A stretch of 64,000 nt of DNA, taken from Haberlea rhodopensis. Its lineage: Eukaryota; Streptophyta; Magnoliopsida; Lamiales; Gesneriaceae. Location: positions 124,001 to 188,000 of the forward strand of contig CAJQUN010000052.1 of assembly GCA_907163345.1 (NCBI GenBank), written 5' to 3'. This document shows, piece after piece, positions 37,101 through 49,015 of the stretch (position 1 is its first letter; each line of letters opens with the position of its first letter). The notes beneath the pieces were generated by a model. It did not search any database, was not told the DNA's origin, and worked only from the letters and a program-made list of their open reading frames with translations. Both the position numbers and the translations under genes were made by a program.

Positions 37101-40100
37101 CATACTTGATTTGCCCTTACGAGCCATGACATAACATATCGTTTCATAATTTTCATATACTTAAGCACAGTAAAGCATTCTACTCTCTTCTTGGTACTGA
37201 TATCAGTCTCTAGAATTATCCCTCCTAGAGAAGAGGTCATAACATCGGCTAACCCACGAATAAAGGGTCTGGATAATCCAGAAACAACGGATTACCACCG
37301 TATAAGGTTCTTTTAGCGGTTACATCCCACCGCATCAGGGTCATGGGGATCCAAATCCAATTAGATTTCGAGTTTAGCGTGCTTACAAAATAATACTTTC
37401 ATAATTTTAACATACTACATATCGATTGGAATTTCAAAACGTACTTATATAATTTTAGAAAACGAAACCAGTGTTTTCATAACCGGACCGGACATAAAAT
37501 CGGTGTCCTTACTGGTTACAGGTTCGATCGGTTTAACCGGTTAAACCACTGGTTCAACCGGTGTATGACGTCATCATGATGTAATATCTATATTTAATTT
37601 TTGAAAAATATATAACATGTATTTGTAAAAGTTTCAAATGTTCATAATAAAAAAATACCATTGTAGCAACATAGCATGGAGACCAATATTTTACACAATC
37701 TTTCAATAATTTCATCTATTTAAGTTTATAACTATTTTTTTTTATATAAACTTTATATATAAAAGGATTAATTACAAACGCACTAATTAGTCATGCATAT
37801 ACCAAATTTGTATTATATTATTCAATAATGGGCTACTATATTATTACAAACACTTTATTATTGATTATCAAAATTAAGAGATTTTTTGCCTTTTTTGATA
37901 CAATAAATTACTTTTTGTATTTATATATAAGACTGATACAAATATCAAAAATATATAATGAGTAAATGTTAAAACTCATAGTTGCATGGAATTGATGCAA
38001 TACAAAATTAGATCTAATATATATAATAAACTCCATAAAATCTTCAATCATGGCAATACAATTGTCATGTAATCCACCAATTAAAATGCAAGAATTGATT
38101 TTTTTTATTAGAAAGTTCATACATTGCCTGTAGAAGAAGAATTGTTGTGTGAATGATAAAACTTAAAAGGGATAACAAAAAAAATGAAAAAAAAAAAGGT
38201 GAGAACCGGTTCAACCAGTCGACCGGTTCACCGGTTCGACCGGTTTTTGACCGGTTCTCACCGGTTCTTTGCCCCTCCGATTTTATACTGTTAACCGGCC
38301 CGGACTCAGCACCGGTCACCGGTTGAACCGGTCGGACCGGCCGGTCCGGGCCGGTTTTAATAACACTGAACGAAACGAATAATTATAGCAAAAGCCCACT
38401 TACCAAGATTGAAGATATTTCTAAACATCGTCTGATGAATTTAGGGTGCGGAAATACGCCGAAATCCTTCCTTTCCGGTGCTGGAACTTTCGAAAAAGTT
38501 GCTGAAATTTTACTGTGTTTTTGTGTGTGCTTTTCGAAGTTACTATTCACTGTGTGAAATTATCGAAAATAATGGCTGGAATTTTCGAATGTTTATGCTG
38601 GAAATTGAGAGTCAAGGTGATGCACCTATATTTATTAAAAGAATGGTGCTGGACTTGCAAGATTTAAAGGCTGGAGCTTTGGAAAAAACAAAGGCTGGAA
38701 TTTCAGAAAATAATTGACTCAAATTCTCAATTTAATAGGCTACAGCTTTCGAAACCCAAATCTGCACCAATCCCTTTGGCTGGATGTGTTTTCCTTTGGC
38801 TGGATGTGTTTTATGTTTTAGATAGTTATCCATCAAGAGTTTTGTTAGCCAACTTAAGTTGTTCATATCTCCTCAAATTCTTAACTATGTGCCCACTTTA
38901 ATTATTTTAAAACTCTACAATATTAAATCATATTGGATTTATCTCTTCAAGTGTTTTATTGGCTAATGATTTGATCATTCAATTATTATTATCTTTATTA
39001 GTATTCTTAATTATCTATACACTTTTAATTGTTTTAAAAGCCTAAAAGATTGAATATATAAACCCAATATTATCTTATCTCATATACAAACTCTAGTTAT
39101 AAAAAAATACTAAGTTCTAGGTTTAGCTAAAAGTCTACAAGATTAAATTGAATATGTTTATCTCATGTTTTATTGGCTAATAGATATCAATTACACGATT
39201 ACTAATTATCTAACAACACAATATTATATTTGATAAAATCTTCAATCATCTACACATTATTTTACTATCTATAAATTAAGATACCACTCTTAATTCTATA
39301 ATTATTTGTTTAAATAAGTGTTTTAGAATCTATAACATTTATTGATATCATGTAATTCAAGATTAACTCTAATACAATTCAATATTATCCTTTAATTTAT
39401 AATATTATATTGATATCAAGTAGTTGTGTTTGACTAAATTATGGGTAATTGAGCAGATCAAAATACCGTGTAGTTGAGTTGACCAAAACTCTAGTTATTG
39501 ACTTGGTTGGAAAAACCGGGTTCTTACATTCCTCCCTCCTTATTGGAAGTTTCGTCCTCGAAACTTGAGCGAGTTTAACCTTAGACAGGATAAGGTATTT
39601 ATGGCTTGAGAGCTAGTTTGATATTGAAAAGATAAGGGTGTTTGTCATGCTTCTATTCTTCTAGTTCCCAAGCAGCTTCTCTTCCGTATGGTTTGAACAC
39701 TGAACTTTGACTTAGAGAATAATATTCCGTCTTAACACTTGGTCCTTTGAACCTACGATTCGAGTCGAGATTTCTTGGTACTTCAGATTTTCATCAGGTT
39801 CCCTTGGGCTACCAAAGATCCAGCTTCAAGCACTTGATTCAGGTCGGTAATGTTCTTAAAAATTATGATATGTGGAAGACATCATTTTCTTCGATAGTCT
39901 GGGTGGTAGAGTTAACGTTATTACGTGTTCTAAATCTTGAGCGACCTTTGTATCTTGGACTCAATTTTTTCCTATCTTGTAATGCCGAATTACATCCTTC
40001 ATAAACTTTTCAGTGACTTCGGCTCTTTTGACGATCTTGTGCTACCTTGAGTTGCTTTGATGATTATAACTTTGCTCACGAATGCGTCTGTTGATGGTAT

Positions 40101-43100
40101 TCTTCCTTACTTTGTCTCAACATTAGGTGATCGGTATTTTCGTTAGTAAATATCTTCGTTCATCGCCATCTGATTCTATCATGATAGTGAGGTTGATATC
40201 AGCTTGTTTACGGGTAAAAGTTTGCTCCAATTTGCACTGAAGTCTAAAGCACGAGCTCGTAATATATCTTCGAAGGTCTGAATTGTATTCTCCATCTAGC
40301 CATCAGTTTGTAGTTCATATATGGCACTAAGTGTCACTTGAGCAACCATCGCTTATCAAAAGCTCTTCCAAAGTCGTCGTCCAATCTTGGGTCGCGGATA
40401 AAAGTTGTCGAGACCAACTTTAAACATCTATTGGTTTATAGTCTCGATCGAGCTCTAACCTAATTGAACCAAAATCTATATTTACAGATATTGCTTCTAT
40501 CGCGCTTTTGCCACATACTCTAATGAAGGTGCCTTAACTTTAAGAAAACGAGTGAATAGGGTTCGGAATTTGAATGGATTTGCTTTGTCAAACGAATCAA
40601 TAATAGGTAAAAGATTATTGCTCAAGAGAAAGTGAAGTGACAAAAAAAAAAATATATCAACTTTTGGTGAGCTAAGCTGAACCAATCAATAAAAATGATT
40701 GTTTGCTAGAAGATTTCGCAAAGGCGACATGGATCATTTTAGGATACATGTTCATGTAAAGGGGATAAATGATAATTCTAAAGAATTGAAAATAGAGACA
40801 AATATGTGATCTTGTTCACCAACTAAGAATAAGTTTTGCAAAGATGGTAGGCACAAATAATTCTTGATATGAAGAAATTAAGGTTATATAAAACTCAAAC
40901 AAACATGAGGTCTAAAAAAAAACGATCAAGTATCAAGCTTTGATGAAAAATGATGACCACATTAACCAAATAATATAATGAGTTATTATGAAGATAAAAA
41001 ATTTGTTGTGAAGATCAGAGGGAATGATTGAAGGAATGCATCACAACTCAGATAGGTTTCAAAAATCCAAACAATTTAAAATAGATGAGGATATGATAAT
41101 ACTTTCAAAGTGAATAAATAGTTGAGTAACTATTCGAACAAATGAGGCTATTCCAAAATTGACGAAGAACCTCCATTATACAAATAATGGATTGTCACAA
41201 TTCTTTCGGTAAAAGAGTGATTCAAACACGCTGGAAGTAAAAGTGTGTTTTTACTTTGAATACGAGATTATATAAAAAGAACAAAATAGAGTGCAAAATC
41301 ATAATGGAATGTCTAGGGATGAAATAAAATAAGCTGGCAATGTCAATTAAGACGCGATGTCTTGCTAACTCGTTCATTCCTAAAATAGCATCGAACTCTA
41401 ATATGTTCAGATGAATTGGAAAGTATGGAAAGCTCTATTGCTAACTAATATCAGAGTCTCGATTTAAGTTATGTGTGCAGTTGACAAGAGTTGCCACTCT
41501 ATATGGTTCACCAAGTATGGTTTGAGAATTCAAAGGAATATTGGAGTTAAACTAGCAAGGATCTAAAGTCAACAAATGATTTTGTCAACGCTAAATGAGT
41601 TCAAAAGAATATCGGAAATAAATTTGAAGAAAGGCAAATAACTTCATTGATCGAAACAAGTTTGATCGGATTTCAAAAGAATCATTGAAATGCTGCAAAT
41701 GTATTTCTAATTTCCTTAATGAATTCTAAGAGATGAATCTATTCTCGTTCTAAACAAAAATATTATATGCTTATGCACGATTTGACATACTCTATACCCA
41801 ATAGGAAGATATATCTCTTATCTTATGTGTCCCAACAAGGTATAATATAACATCTACTTAAGTTCTAAGGGTCATAATAGGAAAAAATCAGAATAAGGAA
41901 GGCAAGTCCTTGACTATTCGAGTTAACATGAGATTTCACTCGAAATAAAGTTTATTGGATTGAGAGAAAAATTTCAAATAAATTATTTCAATGAAGAATA
42001 TGATGCCAATAAAATATGACACAAAATATCGGGGTGGTTGCACAAAATTAGCTCAAAATAGAAAATTCAAAGAATTGAGTGTATCGAAAACAAGGAATTT
42101 TGAGTTTGTAATATTAAACCCAAAATAAGGAGAGATCTATTTGACCTATATGTCCTACTAAATAAGATATAACATGTTATATACTTGAGTATGGATAGTC
42201 CAATGGTGATACAAAGAAAAACTTAGAAATAACATTTTGGGGAATTTGGTCTGGTTGGGCCGGTGTGGCGGTCGTGGCTCCAGAAATCGTTGTTCGCAAT
42301 TGACGATAAAATTGAATTGCCCATTAGACGTAAAACTTGGGGCAGAAAGGAATTGAATTTTAGTGTGCTGGTGTGCTGGTGGCGGAGAAAACGAGATTTG
42401 AAATTTCAGAAATTTAGGGTTCTTAAACAAGCGCGGCTTGGATCTGCAATTGGTAATCGTTCGGCTGCTGGAGTGCATAATTGGCAGAGGGCTTTTAATG
42501 TATACTTTGAGAAGGTTCATCATCCAGATTTAATTGGAAAAATACATAATCATGAAGACGAAATCGAGGAACGAAATTTCGAGTTTAGGGTTCGTGGGGC
42601 ACGACAATAATTATCAAAATCATCATCGATCGTTGATTTGATTTCTTACGTTGATTGAGGGGTTTAAATCGGCATGGTATAAGGATAGTATATACAAGTT
42701 CGATTGAAAAACGATGTTCCGATGCGTGAGAAATCGAGGTTTGAGATTTAGTTGTTTTAGGGTTCTTCCAGGCGCAGATTTGATCAGCAATTCGTCCTCG
42801 TTCGGTGAACGGATATTTCAATTGATAGGGGGCTTTTGCTCGTTGGGTCATGGATGATCTGGTGGTAGTCCAGATTGGCCGGGAGGTGATCGGAGGTGTC
42901 GAGGTCGGGAAAAGGGTCGACGGAGTCGAGTTTTTGATCGAGAAATCGACAGCCAACTGAAGTCCGATTGGTCGGAAATTTGGAGGGAGTGGTCGTCGTG
43001 GAGTGACGCTCCTGGTGCTGGCTCGGCGTTCATTTTTCCGGCAGCGGCGGCAGGAAGGCAGTGGCGGCTGCTGTAGCTCTTAGGGTTCTAAGGTTCTATT

Positions 43101-46100
43101 TTCATTTTTATCATGTATTTTTTTTTTTATTAATTAATTTTTAAAAAAAAATCTAATTCATATGGTTACTCAGATTTTGTTTCTTCCGAGAACTGTGTTT
43201 ATCGTGTACAATCCTTGATCCCCACTGATTTTTGTTTTACTAAATTTGGTCTATTTTAACTGGACTAATAATCTGGTATTTTTATCAACCAGAATCTTTC
43301 CCAACGGGATTATGGAACCTGGCTCGCTCTGATACCACTTAAATGTCACGCCCCGAGACCGGGGTCGATAACACCGGCGTTGATTCTAAATACACTTCAA
43401 AATCAACAAGCCTCGTAATACAGAATTCTACGAAAACCAGTCTATTATTCCAAAAATAAATAAACAATTCTTACAAATATCAGCGGAAGCTTCATAAATT
43501 ACTAGCAACGGCACCTTGAGCAATAGCATCTAATTCACCATCTCCAAAATTGCTTTTGATCTTCCTCTCGATTTTGATTCACTTATATCTGGGGAGTGGA
43601 TGTAAGGGGTGAGCGTTTTGGAAAACACTCAGCAAGTGGGGGACAATCGATATCATACATATATATAATTTTCATAAACTTGGATCATAAAACTTGCATA
43701 AACCGATATGAATGTATCTTAACATACTTGATTTGCCCTTACGAGCCATGACATAACATATCGTTTCATAATTTTCATATACTTAAGCACAGTAAAGCAT
43801 TCTACTCTCTTCTTGGTACTGATATCAGTCTCTAGAATTATCCCTCCTAGAGAAGAGGTCATAACATCGGCTAACCCACGAATAAAGGGTCTGGATAATC
43901 CAGAAACAACGGATTACCACCGTATAAGGTTCTTTTAGCGGTTACATCCCACCGCATCAGGGTCATGGGGATCCAAATCCAATTAGATTTCGAGTTTAGC
44001 GTGCTTACAAAATAATACTTTCATAATTTTAACATACTACATATCGATTGGAATTTCAAAACGTACTTATATAATTTTAGAAAACGAAACGAATAATTAT
44101 AGCAAAAGCCCACTTACCAAGATTGAAGATATTTCTAAACATCGTCTGATGAATTTAGGGTGCGGAAATACGCCGAAATCCTTCCTTTCCGGTGCTGGAA
44201 CTTTCGAAAAAGTTGCTGAAATTTTACTGTGTTTTTGTGTGTGCTTTTCGAAGTTACTATTCACTGTGTGAAATTATCGAAAATAATGGCTGGAATTTTC
44301 GAATGTTTATGCTGGAAATTGAGAGTCAAGGTGATGCACCTATATTTATTAAAAGAATGGTGCTGGACTTGCAAGATTTAAAGGCTGGAGCTTTGGAAAA
44401 AACAAAGGCTGGAATTTCAGAAAATAATTGACTCAAATTCTCAATTTAATAGGCTACAGCTTTCGAAACCCAAATCTGCACCAATCCCTTTGGCTGGATG
44501 TGTTTTCCTTTGGCTGGATGTGTTTTATGTTTTAGATAGTTATCCATCAAGAGTTTTGTTAGCCAACTTAAGTTGTTCATATCTCCTCAAATTCTTAACT
44601 ATGTGCCCACTTTAATTATTTTAAAACTCTACAATATTAAATCATATTGGATTTATCTCTTCAAGTGTTTTATTGGCTAATGATTTGATCATTCAATTAT
44701 TATTATCTTTATTAGTATTCTTAATTATCTATACACTTTTAATTGTTTTAAAAGCCTAAAAGATTGAATATATAAACCCAATATTATCTTATCTCATATA
44801 CAAACTCTAGTTATAAAAAAATACTAAGTTCTAGGTTTAGCTAAAAGTCTACAAGATTAAATTGAATATGTTTATCTCATGTTTTATTGGCTAATAGATA
44901 TCAATTACACGATTACTAATTATCTAACAACACAATATTATATTTGATAAAATCTTCAATCATCTACACATTATTTTACTATCTATAAATTAAGATACCA
45001 CTCTTAATTCTATAATTATTTGTTTAAATAAGTGTTTTAGAATCTATAACATTTATTGATATCATGTAATTCAAGATTAACTCTAATACAATTCAATATT
45101 ATCCTTTAATTTATAATATTATATTGATATCAAGTAGTTGTGTTTGACTAAATTATGGGTAATTGAGCAGATCAAAATACCGTGTAGTTGAGTTGACCAA
45201 AACTCTAGTTATTGACTTGGTTGGAAAAACCGGGTTCTTACACCTCATACTGTTTTCAACAGCCTTGGAGCCATTTTTCAATGCTGGTGCATCACAGTTT
45301 GTATTAGGCCACCAGATTCCCTTATCACTGTGGCTCTCATTATCCCCTGTTGTTATTGGTAAGTAAACAATCATCAAGATTTTTAAGAACCGAATCATAT
45401 TACAAGAAATCATGAGTATTTATTCAACTAAAAAAGATATATAATATCTGAACCTCTCTCTGTAGGTGTGTCAATGGCATCATTGACAGAACTTTCATTT
45501 AACTGGACTGGTTTCACTAGTGCAATGATTTCAAATATTGCATTTACTTACAGAAGTATTTACTCAAAGAAAGCAATGGTACATTCTCACATGAAGTAAA
45601 TTTATTACATATTGTGGCAAGCAATTTCATCATTTTGTATCAGCATAAATATTTTATTGGACATTCATGCATTTTGTGTTAACAGACAGGAATGGACAGT
45701 ACAAATGTCTATGCTTACACTTCAATAATAGCCCTCCTTTTCTGCCTCCCACCAGCAATATTTGTAAGTTTTCTTCACATTTTCTAGAGAAAGTTCATCG
45801 GAAAAACAGTCTATTGACGCCTTTTTTGTTTATATTTTTCAGATTGAGGGTCCAATTCTGATGCAATATGGTTTCAAAGAAGCAATTGCTAAAGTTGGGC
45901 TGTACAAGTTCTTGTCTGATCTATTCTGGATTGGAATGTTCTACCATTTGTACAATCAGGTTATCATGAGATACTATTATTTAATGAATTTAGAATCATT
46001 GGATCACGTAATTCCTGCAAAGGGTCAATGTGATCCATGGTTCGCCGACATGGTTGCGGATTGAAGATGTTGCGGATTGAAGCCGTTGTTCTAGTTCCAT

Positions 46101-47156
46101 TAACATTTCACGGAACGGTTGCCTCCGTTTTTGCGAAACGGTTCGGTGACCATGACGTTTCATAATCCAAACCAGTAGTTTAACTGGTACCTGTTTCATT
46201 TGAAAATCCCAGGTGGCTACGAACACTTTGGAACGAGTTGCACCACTTACACATGCCGTCGGAAATGTGTTGAAGCGAGTCTTTGTGATTGGATTCTCCA
46301 TTGTTGCATTTGGTAACTATGCATGCTCTTCTTGCATTTTGATATCTTGAGGCAAGGCTTGACATAGCAGACTCCGACTATTTTGTAGCTGTAGTCAATT
46401 TCTGATAATGCAACCAGAGTAACTAGAAAAATCTATTATACAAATTTATAAATACCTAAAAAAATTTACAACTGGGATTGGCATATTATACATCTTCATA
46501 AACAATTTCAAATTTCTCTAACATACTGCTGTAAGATCCTGCTTTTCATTTGTTCCCGACTTTGTTTGATGCTTTGGCGAAAAATATGGACAGGCAATAA
46601 GATCTCCACACAAACTGGGATTGGTACTGGAATAGCTATTGCAGGAGTTGCTATCTATTCACTGATCAAGGCAAATATGGAGGAGCAAAAAAGGGTAACA
46701 TGTTATGAAACATTTTATTGCATTATGAAGGGTTATTGACAACCACACCTGTGGCTTTTCAAACAGACACATTAGTTGTTTGAAACTAGAAAGTTTATCC
46801 CTGTGATTTCAAACTAACAGTTTATCCCGCAGTGGTTTGAAAATAGACAGTTTATCTCCCAGTGGTTTGTGAAAATAGACCCCTATAGTTTGTGAATAGT
46901 AGCAAAACATGCGTTCCTTTTATGTGATGTTTTGAAAACTATAGGGGGTAAATTGTTTATTTACAAAACCATGAGGTTAAAATGTCTATTATGAATACCA
47001 TCGGGAGATAAAATGCACATTTACAAATCACGAGGGTAAATTGTCTATTATCAATTGGTAAATTGTCATCAGCTCCATTAAAAAAACCCAAGAGTTTAAT
47101 CGCATATGAATGTTAATATTTGCTTTCAGAAAGCTGCTAAGACTCCAGCTTCCTAA
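34131..47156 (+). CDS. TPT: Chloroplast triose-phosphate/phosphate translocator
   Basis: Twelve exons: 34131-34416, 34492-34563, 35657-35722, 36152-36230, 36321-36444, 45263-45358, 45466-45578, 45686-45763, 45843-45959, 46213-46312, 46594-46694, 47130-47156, all GT..AG and phase-consistent from exon 2 on; about 419 residues if exon 1 is one base longer. Exon 1 codes a Ser-rich chloroplast transit peptide ending near TKAAAADAEGREIETANG. The membrane core follows with family landmarks FFFFTWYFLNVIFNILNKKV, ALGHVMSNVSFAAVAVSFTH, LEPFFNAGASQFVLG, STNVYAYTS and THAVGNVLKRVFVIGFS; the Lys-Arg pair of NVLKR binds substrate phosphate in the family. It exports triose phosphate from the chloroplast for phosphate across the inner envelope. 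Exon 1 as read is 286 bases and needs a one-base shift to join frames. Introns 2, 5, 9 and 11 carry mobile elements. Confidence 0.93.
34571..35464. mobile_element. Mutator-like element (ACCGTTCC family) in TPT intron 2
   Basis: About 890 bp. The left end reads ATGGTTTGC...GAACG..., with repeated CCGTTCC words; the right end reads GGAACGG...GCGAACCAT, giving loosely inverted ends, with a very AT-rich core. The flanks CATGGTGAGCA at 34560-34570 and again at 35463-35473 form an 11-base direct repeat, compatible with a 9-11 bp Mutator-type target duplication. A shorter relative lies at about 46037-46165. There is no transposase. Confidence 0.6.
36717..36721. repeat. Left target-site duplication CCTCA
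   Basis: CCTCA immediately before the LTR start at 36722, repeated at 45243-45247 after the second LTR. Five bases is the normal length for LTR retrotransposons and fixes the element borders. Confidence 0.95.
36722..39528 (-). repeat. 3' LTR with a nested hAT insertion
   Basis: Matches 43344-45242 along its whole length, except for a 908-base interruption at 37469-38376. On reading I noticed no other difference. An identical 79-codon open frame occurs in both LTRs and is not a gene. Confidence 0.93.
37469..38368. mobile_element. hAT-type non-autonomous element
   Basis: Exactly 900 bp between CAGTGTTTTCATAACCGG and CCGGTTTTAATAACACTG, terminal inverted repeats with the CAGTG..CACTG ends typical of hAT elements. 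It is flanked by AACGAAAC at 37461-37468 and 38369-38376, an 8-base duplication, the hAT hallmark. The subterminal regions are packed with CCGGTT/AACCGG words on both strands, which are likely transposase-binding sites. The core is AT-rich and has no transposase. The undisturbed target is seen in the other LTR at about 44084-44091. Confidence 0.95.
39529..43343 (-). pseudogene. Eroded gypsy interior of the TPT-intron element
   Basis: No long frame is left, but the minus strand keeps pieces of a gypsy polyprotein in the right order: EFDAILGMNELARHRVLID (protease region, about 41320-41390), an integrase scrap with TDGQMENTIQTFEDI frameshifted (about 40260-40320), and near the 3' LTR a chromodomain-type end with TRIVGSKDQVLRR and EEAAWELEE (about 39680-39790). 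The RT/RNase H interval between protease and integrase is far too short (under 1 kb). It cannot encode its own enzymes. Confidence 0.65.
43326..43337 (-). promoter_or_regulatory. Primer-binding site of the TPT-intron element
   Basis: TGGTATCAGAGC on the minus strand, six bases inside the 5' LTR. Confidence 0.9.
43344..45242 (-). repeat. 5' LTR of the TPT-intron element (1899 bp)
   Basis: Full LTR with an uninterrupted copy of the hAT target AACGAAAC. It ends at 45242 directly before the CCTCA target duplication. Confidence 0.95.
46037..46165. mobile_element. Short relative of the ACCGTTCC element in TPT intron 9
   Basis: CCATGGTTCGCCGACATGG at the left and AACGGTTCGGTGACCATG at the right resemble the ends of the element at 34571-35464, and the centre shares CATTTCACGGAACGG with it. 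Probably a deleted copy; its target duplication is unclear. Confidence 0.5.
46745..47060. mobile_element. Foldback element of short tandem units, copy 2, in TPT intron 11
   Basis: Units such as AGTGGTTTGAAAATAGACAG and TTTATCCC repeat in the left half, and complements such as GAGGGTAAATTGTCTATT in the right half. Same family as 13023-13405. Confidence 0.6.
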
Positions 47157-47828
47157 AGCCGCAGTACAAGAATTCTCTTAAATTGACTTGCAATAAAGGA
47201 AATGCAGAGGAAGAAAGGTCTAAATATAGATTCAAGAAAATACCCTCGTTCTAAGGATGATGACTACCTACGTAGCTTTTGAGAAATATGGTTTATTCAG
47301 TTTGTTCAACTGTTTTCACAGAATTCATCGATACTTTGTAATTAAGTTTTTTTAACCAATCTTTTTGGCCAAAGCTACATTGAAACCTCCCTGGGGTTAT
47401 GGATACCAGAAACTGAAGACAACACGCAACTTGTTTAATCGTGAGCACGAATGTTCTATCAAGACTATGCCCAAAATGACGAAGAATTTGTTGTCCTAAA
47501 GGTATTGCTCTTAGAGGCTATTTCAAGCATATCCAAACTGAATATTTAAAAAGCGGGTTATTTGGACAAATAATCATGTAAAAAAAACAACTCTTTATAT
47601 TCGTTATTAAGGAGTATTCGACTAGTTGTGATATATTTAATAATTGTTTTTTTTATTTTTTTTTAATTTCGATCCCAACCCAATGCATCCTGATTTTAAT
47701 TCTAATATATATCAAACTTTTGTTTAAATTTAGCTCGTCGAGTATGATTTTCCTAGTCTCAAAAAATATCTTCAATTAATAATATTATTATTGTAGTCAT
47801 TAAACCTCCCTATTATTCAAGTCTTTTT
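47157..47828. other. 3' region of TPT and spacer
   Basis: Includes the probable TPT 3' untranslated region. No other gene seen. Confidence 0.45.
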
Positions 47829-48144
47829 GTAAAATACATGGGTTTCAACTCAAAACCAATTGACAATGAGTGAACTATCACATATATCTTATAAAAAGCT
47901 AGCATATCTTCTAAATTCTCAATGTGGGATGATTCTCAACATGCTCCATCACGTGTAACATTATATAAGTCAAACGCGTGGACTGATAACGCCGGGACGG
48001 TTATGGACGGAGTAGCCATGAGAAGCCTGCTCTGATAACATGTCAAGAATATATGGGGTTCAACTCAAAACCAATTGGTAATGAGTATAGTAGCACATAT
48101 ATATTATAAAAGAGCTATCATAGCTTATGAGACAATTCTCAACA
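47829..48144 (-). mobile_element. TRIM-like mini retrotransposon
   Basis: Two short related terminal repeats, 47829-47941 and 48041-48144, both TG..CA and both containing CAACTCAAAACCAATTG and CTCAACA. They flank a 99-base interior that ends in GCTCTGATAACA (48029-48040), a one-base variant of the complement of the tRNA-Met primer site. This is the organisation of terminal-repeat retrotransposons in miniature. It is not Cassandra, as no 5S-type promoter block is present. Confidence 0.65.
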
Positions 48145-48152
48145 GTAATTTC

Positions 48153-48263
48153 TGTTAACACATACGGTTCTAACTCAAAACCAATTGACAATAAGTAAAG
48201 TAACATATATATCTTATAAAGAGTTAATATAGTTTCTAAACTCTCAATATGTAATTCTCAACA
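48153..48263 (-). repeat. Third TRIM-type terminal repeat (solo or tandem)
   Basis: Starts TGTTAACACATACGG and ends AATTCTCAACA, diverged from the two repeats to its left. GTAATT occurs just before it (48145-48150) and just after it, so it may be an older solo repeat with its own target duplication. Confidence 0.55.
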
Positions 48264-48613
48264 GTAATTCTGTTATTCTGCAATTTTTAGAAAAATGGTT
48301 ATAATGATCAAACTAAATAACCAAAAATATTAGATCCCTCAAGTTCTTACTTCGTAGAGTCGTCTAATACATGATCCGTAGTGCCGACAGCTCCCTGGAA
48401 TTTTAATTTTTTTTAATAATAGTTGAATATATATTTTAAATAATATGTGTTAGTATCAGGCACTTTATCTCTATTTTATGCTTATCTTTATTATTTAAAG
48501 CATTCATATACAAAATTGATTATATCTTTGATAAAACATACATACATATTCATCAACTAATATATATTTTTTATTTAAGAGATGAAACAATTTTTTGTAC
48601 TAGTTAACTGGGA
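48264..48613. other. AT-rich spacer
   Basis: Nothing recognisable. Confidence 0.4.
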
Positions 48614-49015
48614 ATTACGTTAAAACATCCATGTAGTTTGTGTCAATTTTTGATTTAGTCCTTAAAATTTTTATTAACCCGGTTTAATCCCTAAAGTTTT
48701 TTAAAAAATTCAATTCAGTCCCTGACGTTAAGTCGACGATAAAAAGCAAATATCAAGAGACTGAATTAGAAATATTTTTAAAACGTTAGGACTGAATTGA
48801 GAACAAATCAGATCTGGTTTAGTCCATAAAATTTTAAAAATATTTCTAAATCAGTCTCTCTCCGTTTGCTTCTCACGCACGACATAATGTCGGGGACTAA
48901 GCTAGGAATTTTTTTAAATGTTACGGACTAACTTGAGATTTTTTTTAAAATTTTAGAGACTGAATTAAAACCGGACTCAAACTTTAGGGATGTTTTATTT
49001 TTTAATGTATTATCT
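48614..49015. mobile_element. MITE-like element, ACGTTAAAACATCC family, copy 2
   Basis: Starts TTACGTTAAAACATCCATGT and ends GGGATGTTTTATTTTTTAATG. Inside, the words TTCAGTCCCTGACGTTAAG and TTTAGTCC occur in both orientations. It lies about 190 bases upstream of the erlin start codon, so it is part of that promoter region. Confidence 0.6.

Larger units (their letters stand above)
36722..45242 (-). mobile_element. Non-autonomous Ty3/gypsy-derived LTR retrotransposon in TPT intron 5
   Basis: Both LTRs start TGTCACGCCCCGAG and end GGTTCTTACA, and CCTCA is duplicated at both outer borders. The primer site (43326-43337, TGGTATCAGAGC on the minus strand) lies at the right and a purine tract (AAGGAGGGAGGAA, minus strand) at the left, so it reads leftward, opposite to the host gene. 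The 3.8 kb interior holds only eroded gypsy sequence. Without the nested hAT element both LTRs are 1899 bp. Confidence 0.95.

Noticed and set aside
38478..38717. A 79-codon reading frame that is identical at 44192-44431
   Set aside because: Both lie at the same place in the two LTRs of one element and show no protein-family features, so the identity reflects LTR identity.
42263..43033. Host exons in the right part of the TPT-intron element
   Set aside because: The region lies between PBS and decayed gag of the element, frames are short, and no conserved domain was recognised.
47829..48263. Cassandra-type TRIM with 5S promoter
   Set aside because: No 5S-rRNA-like block (A box, C box) could be found in any of the three terminal repeats.
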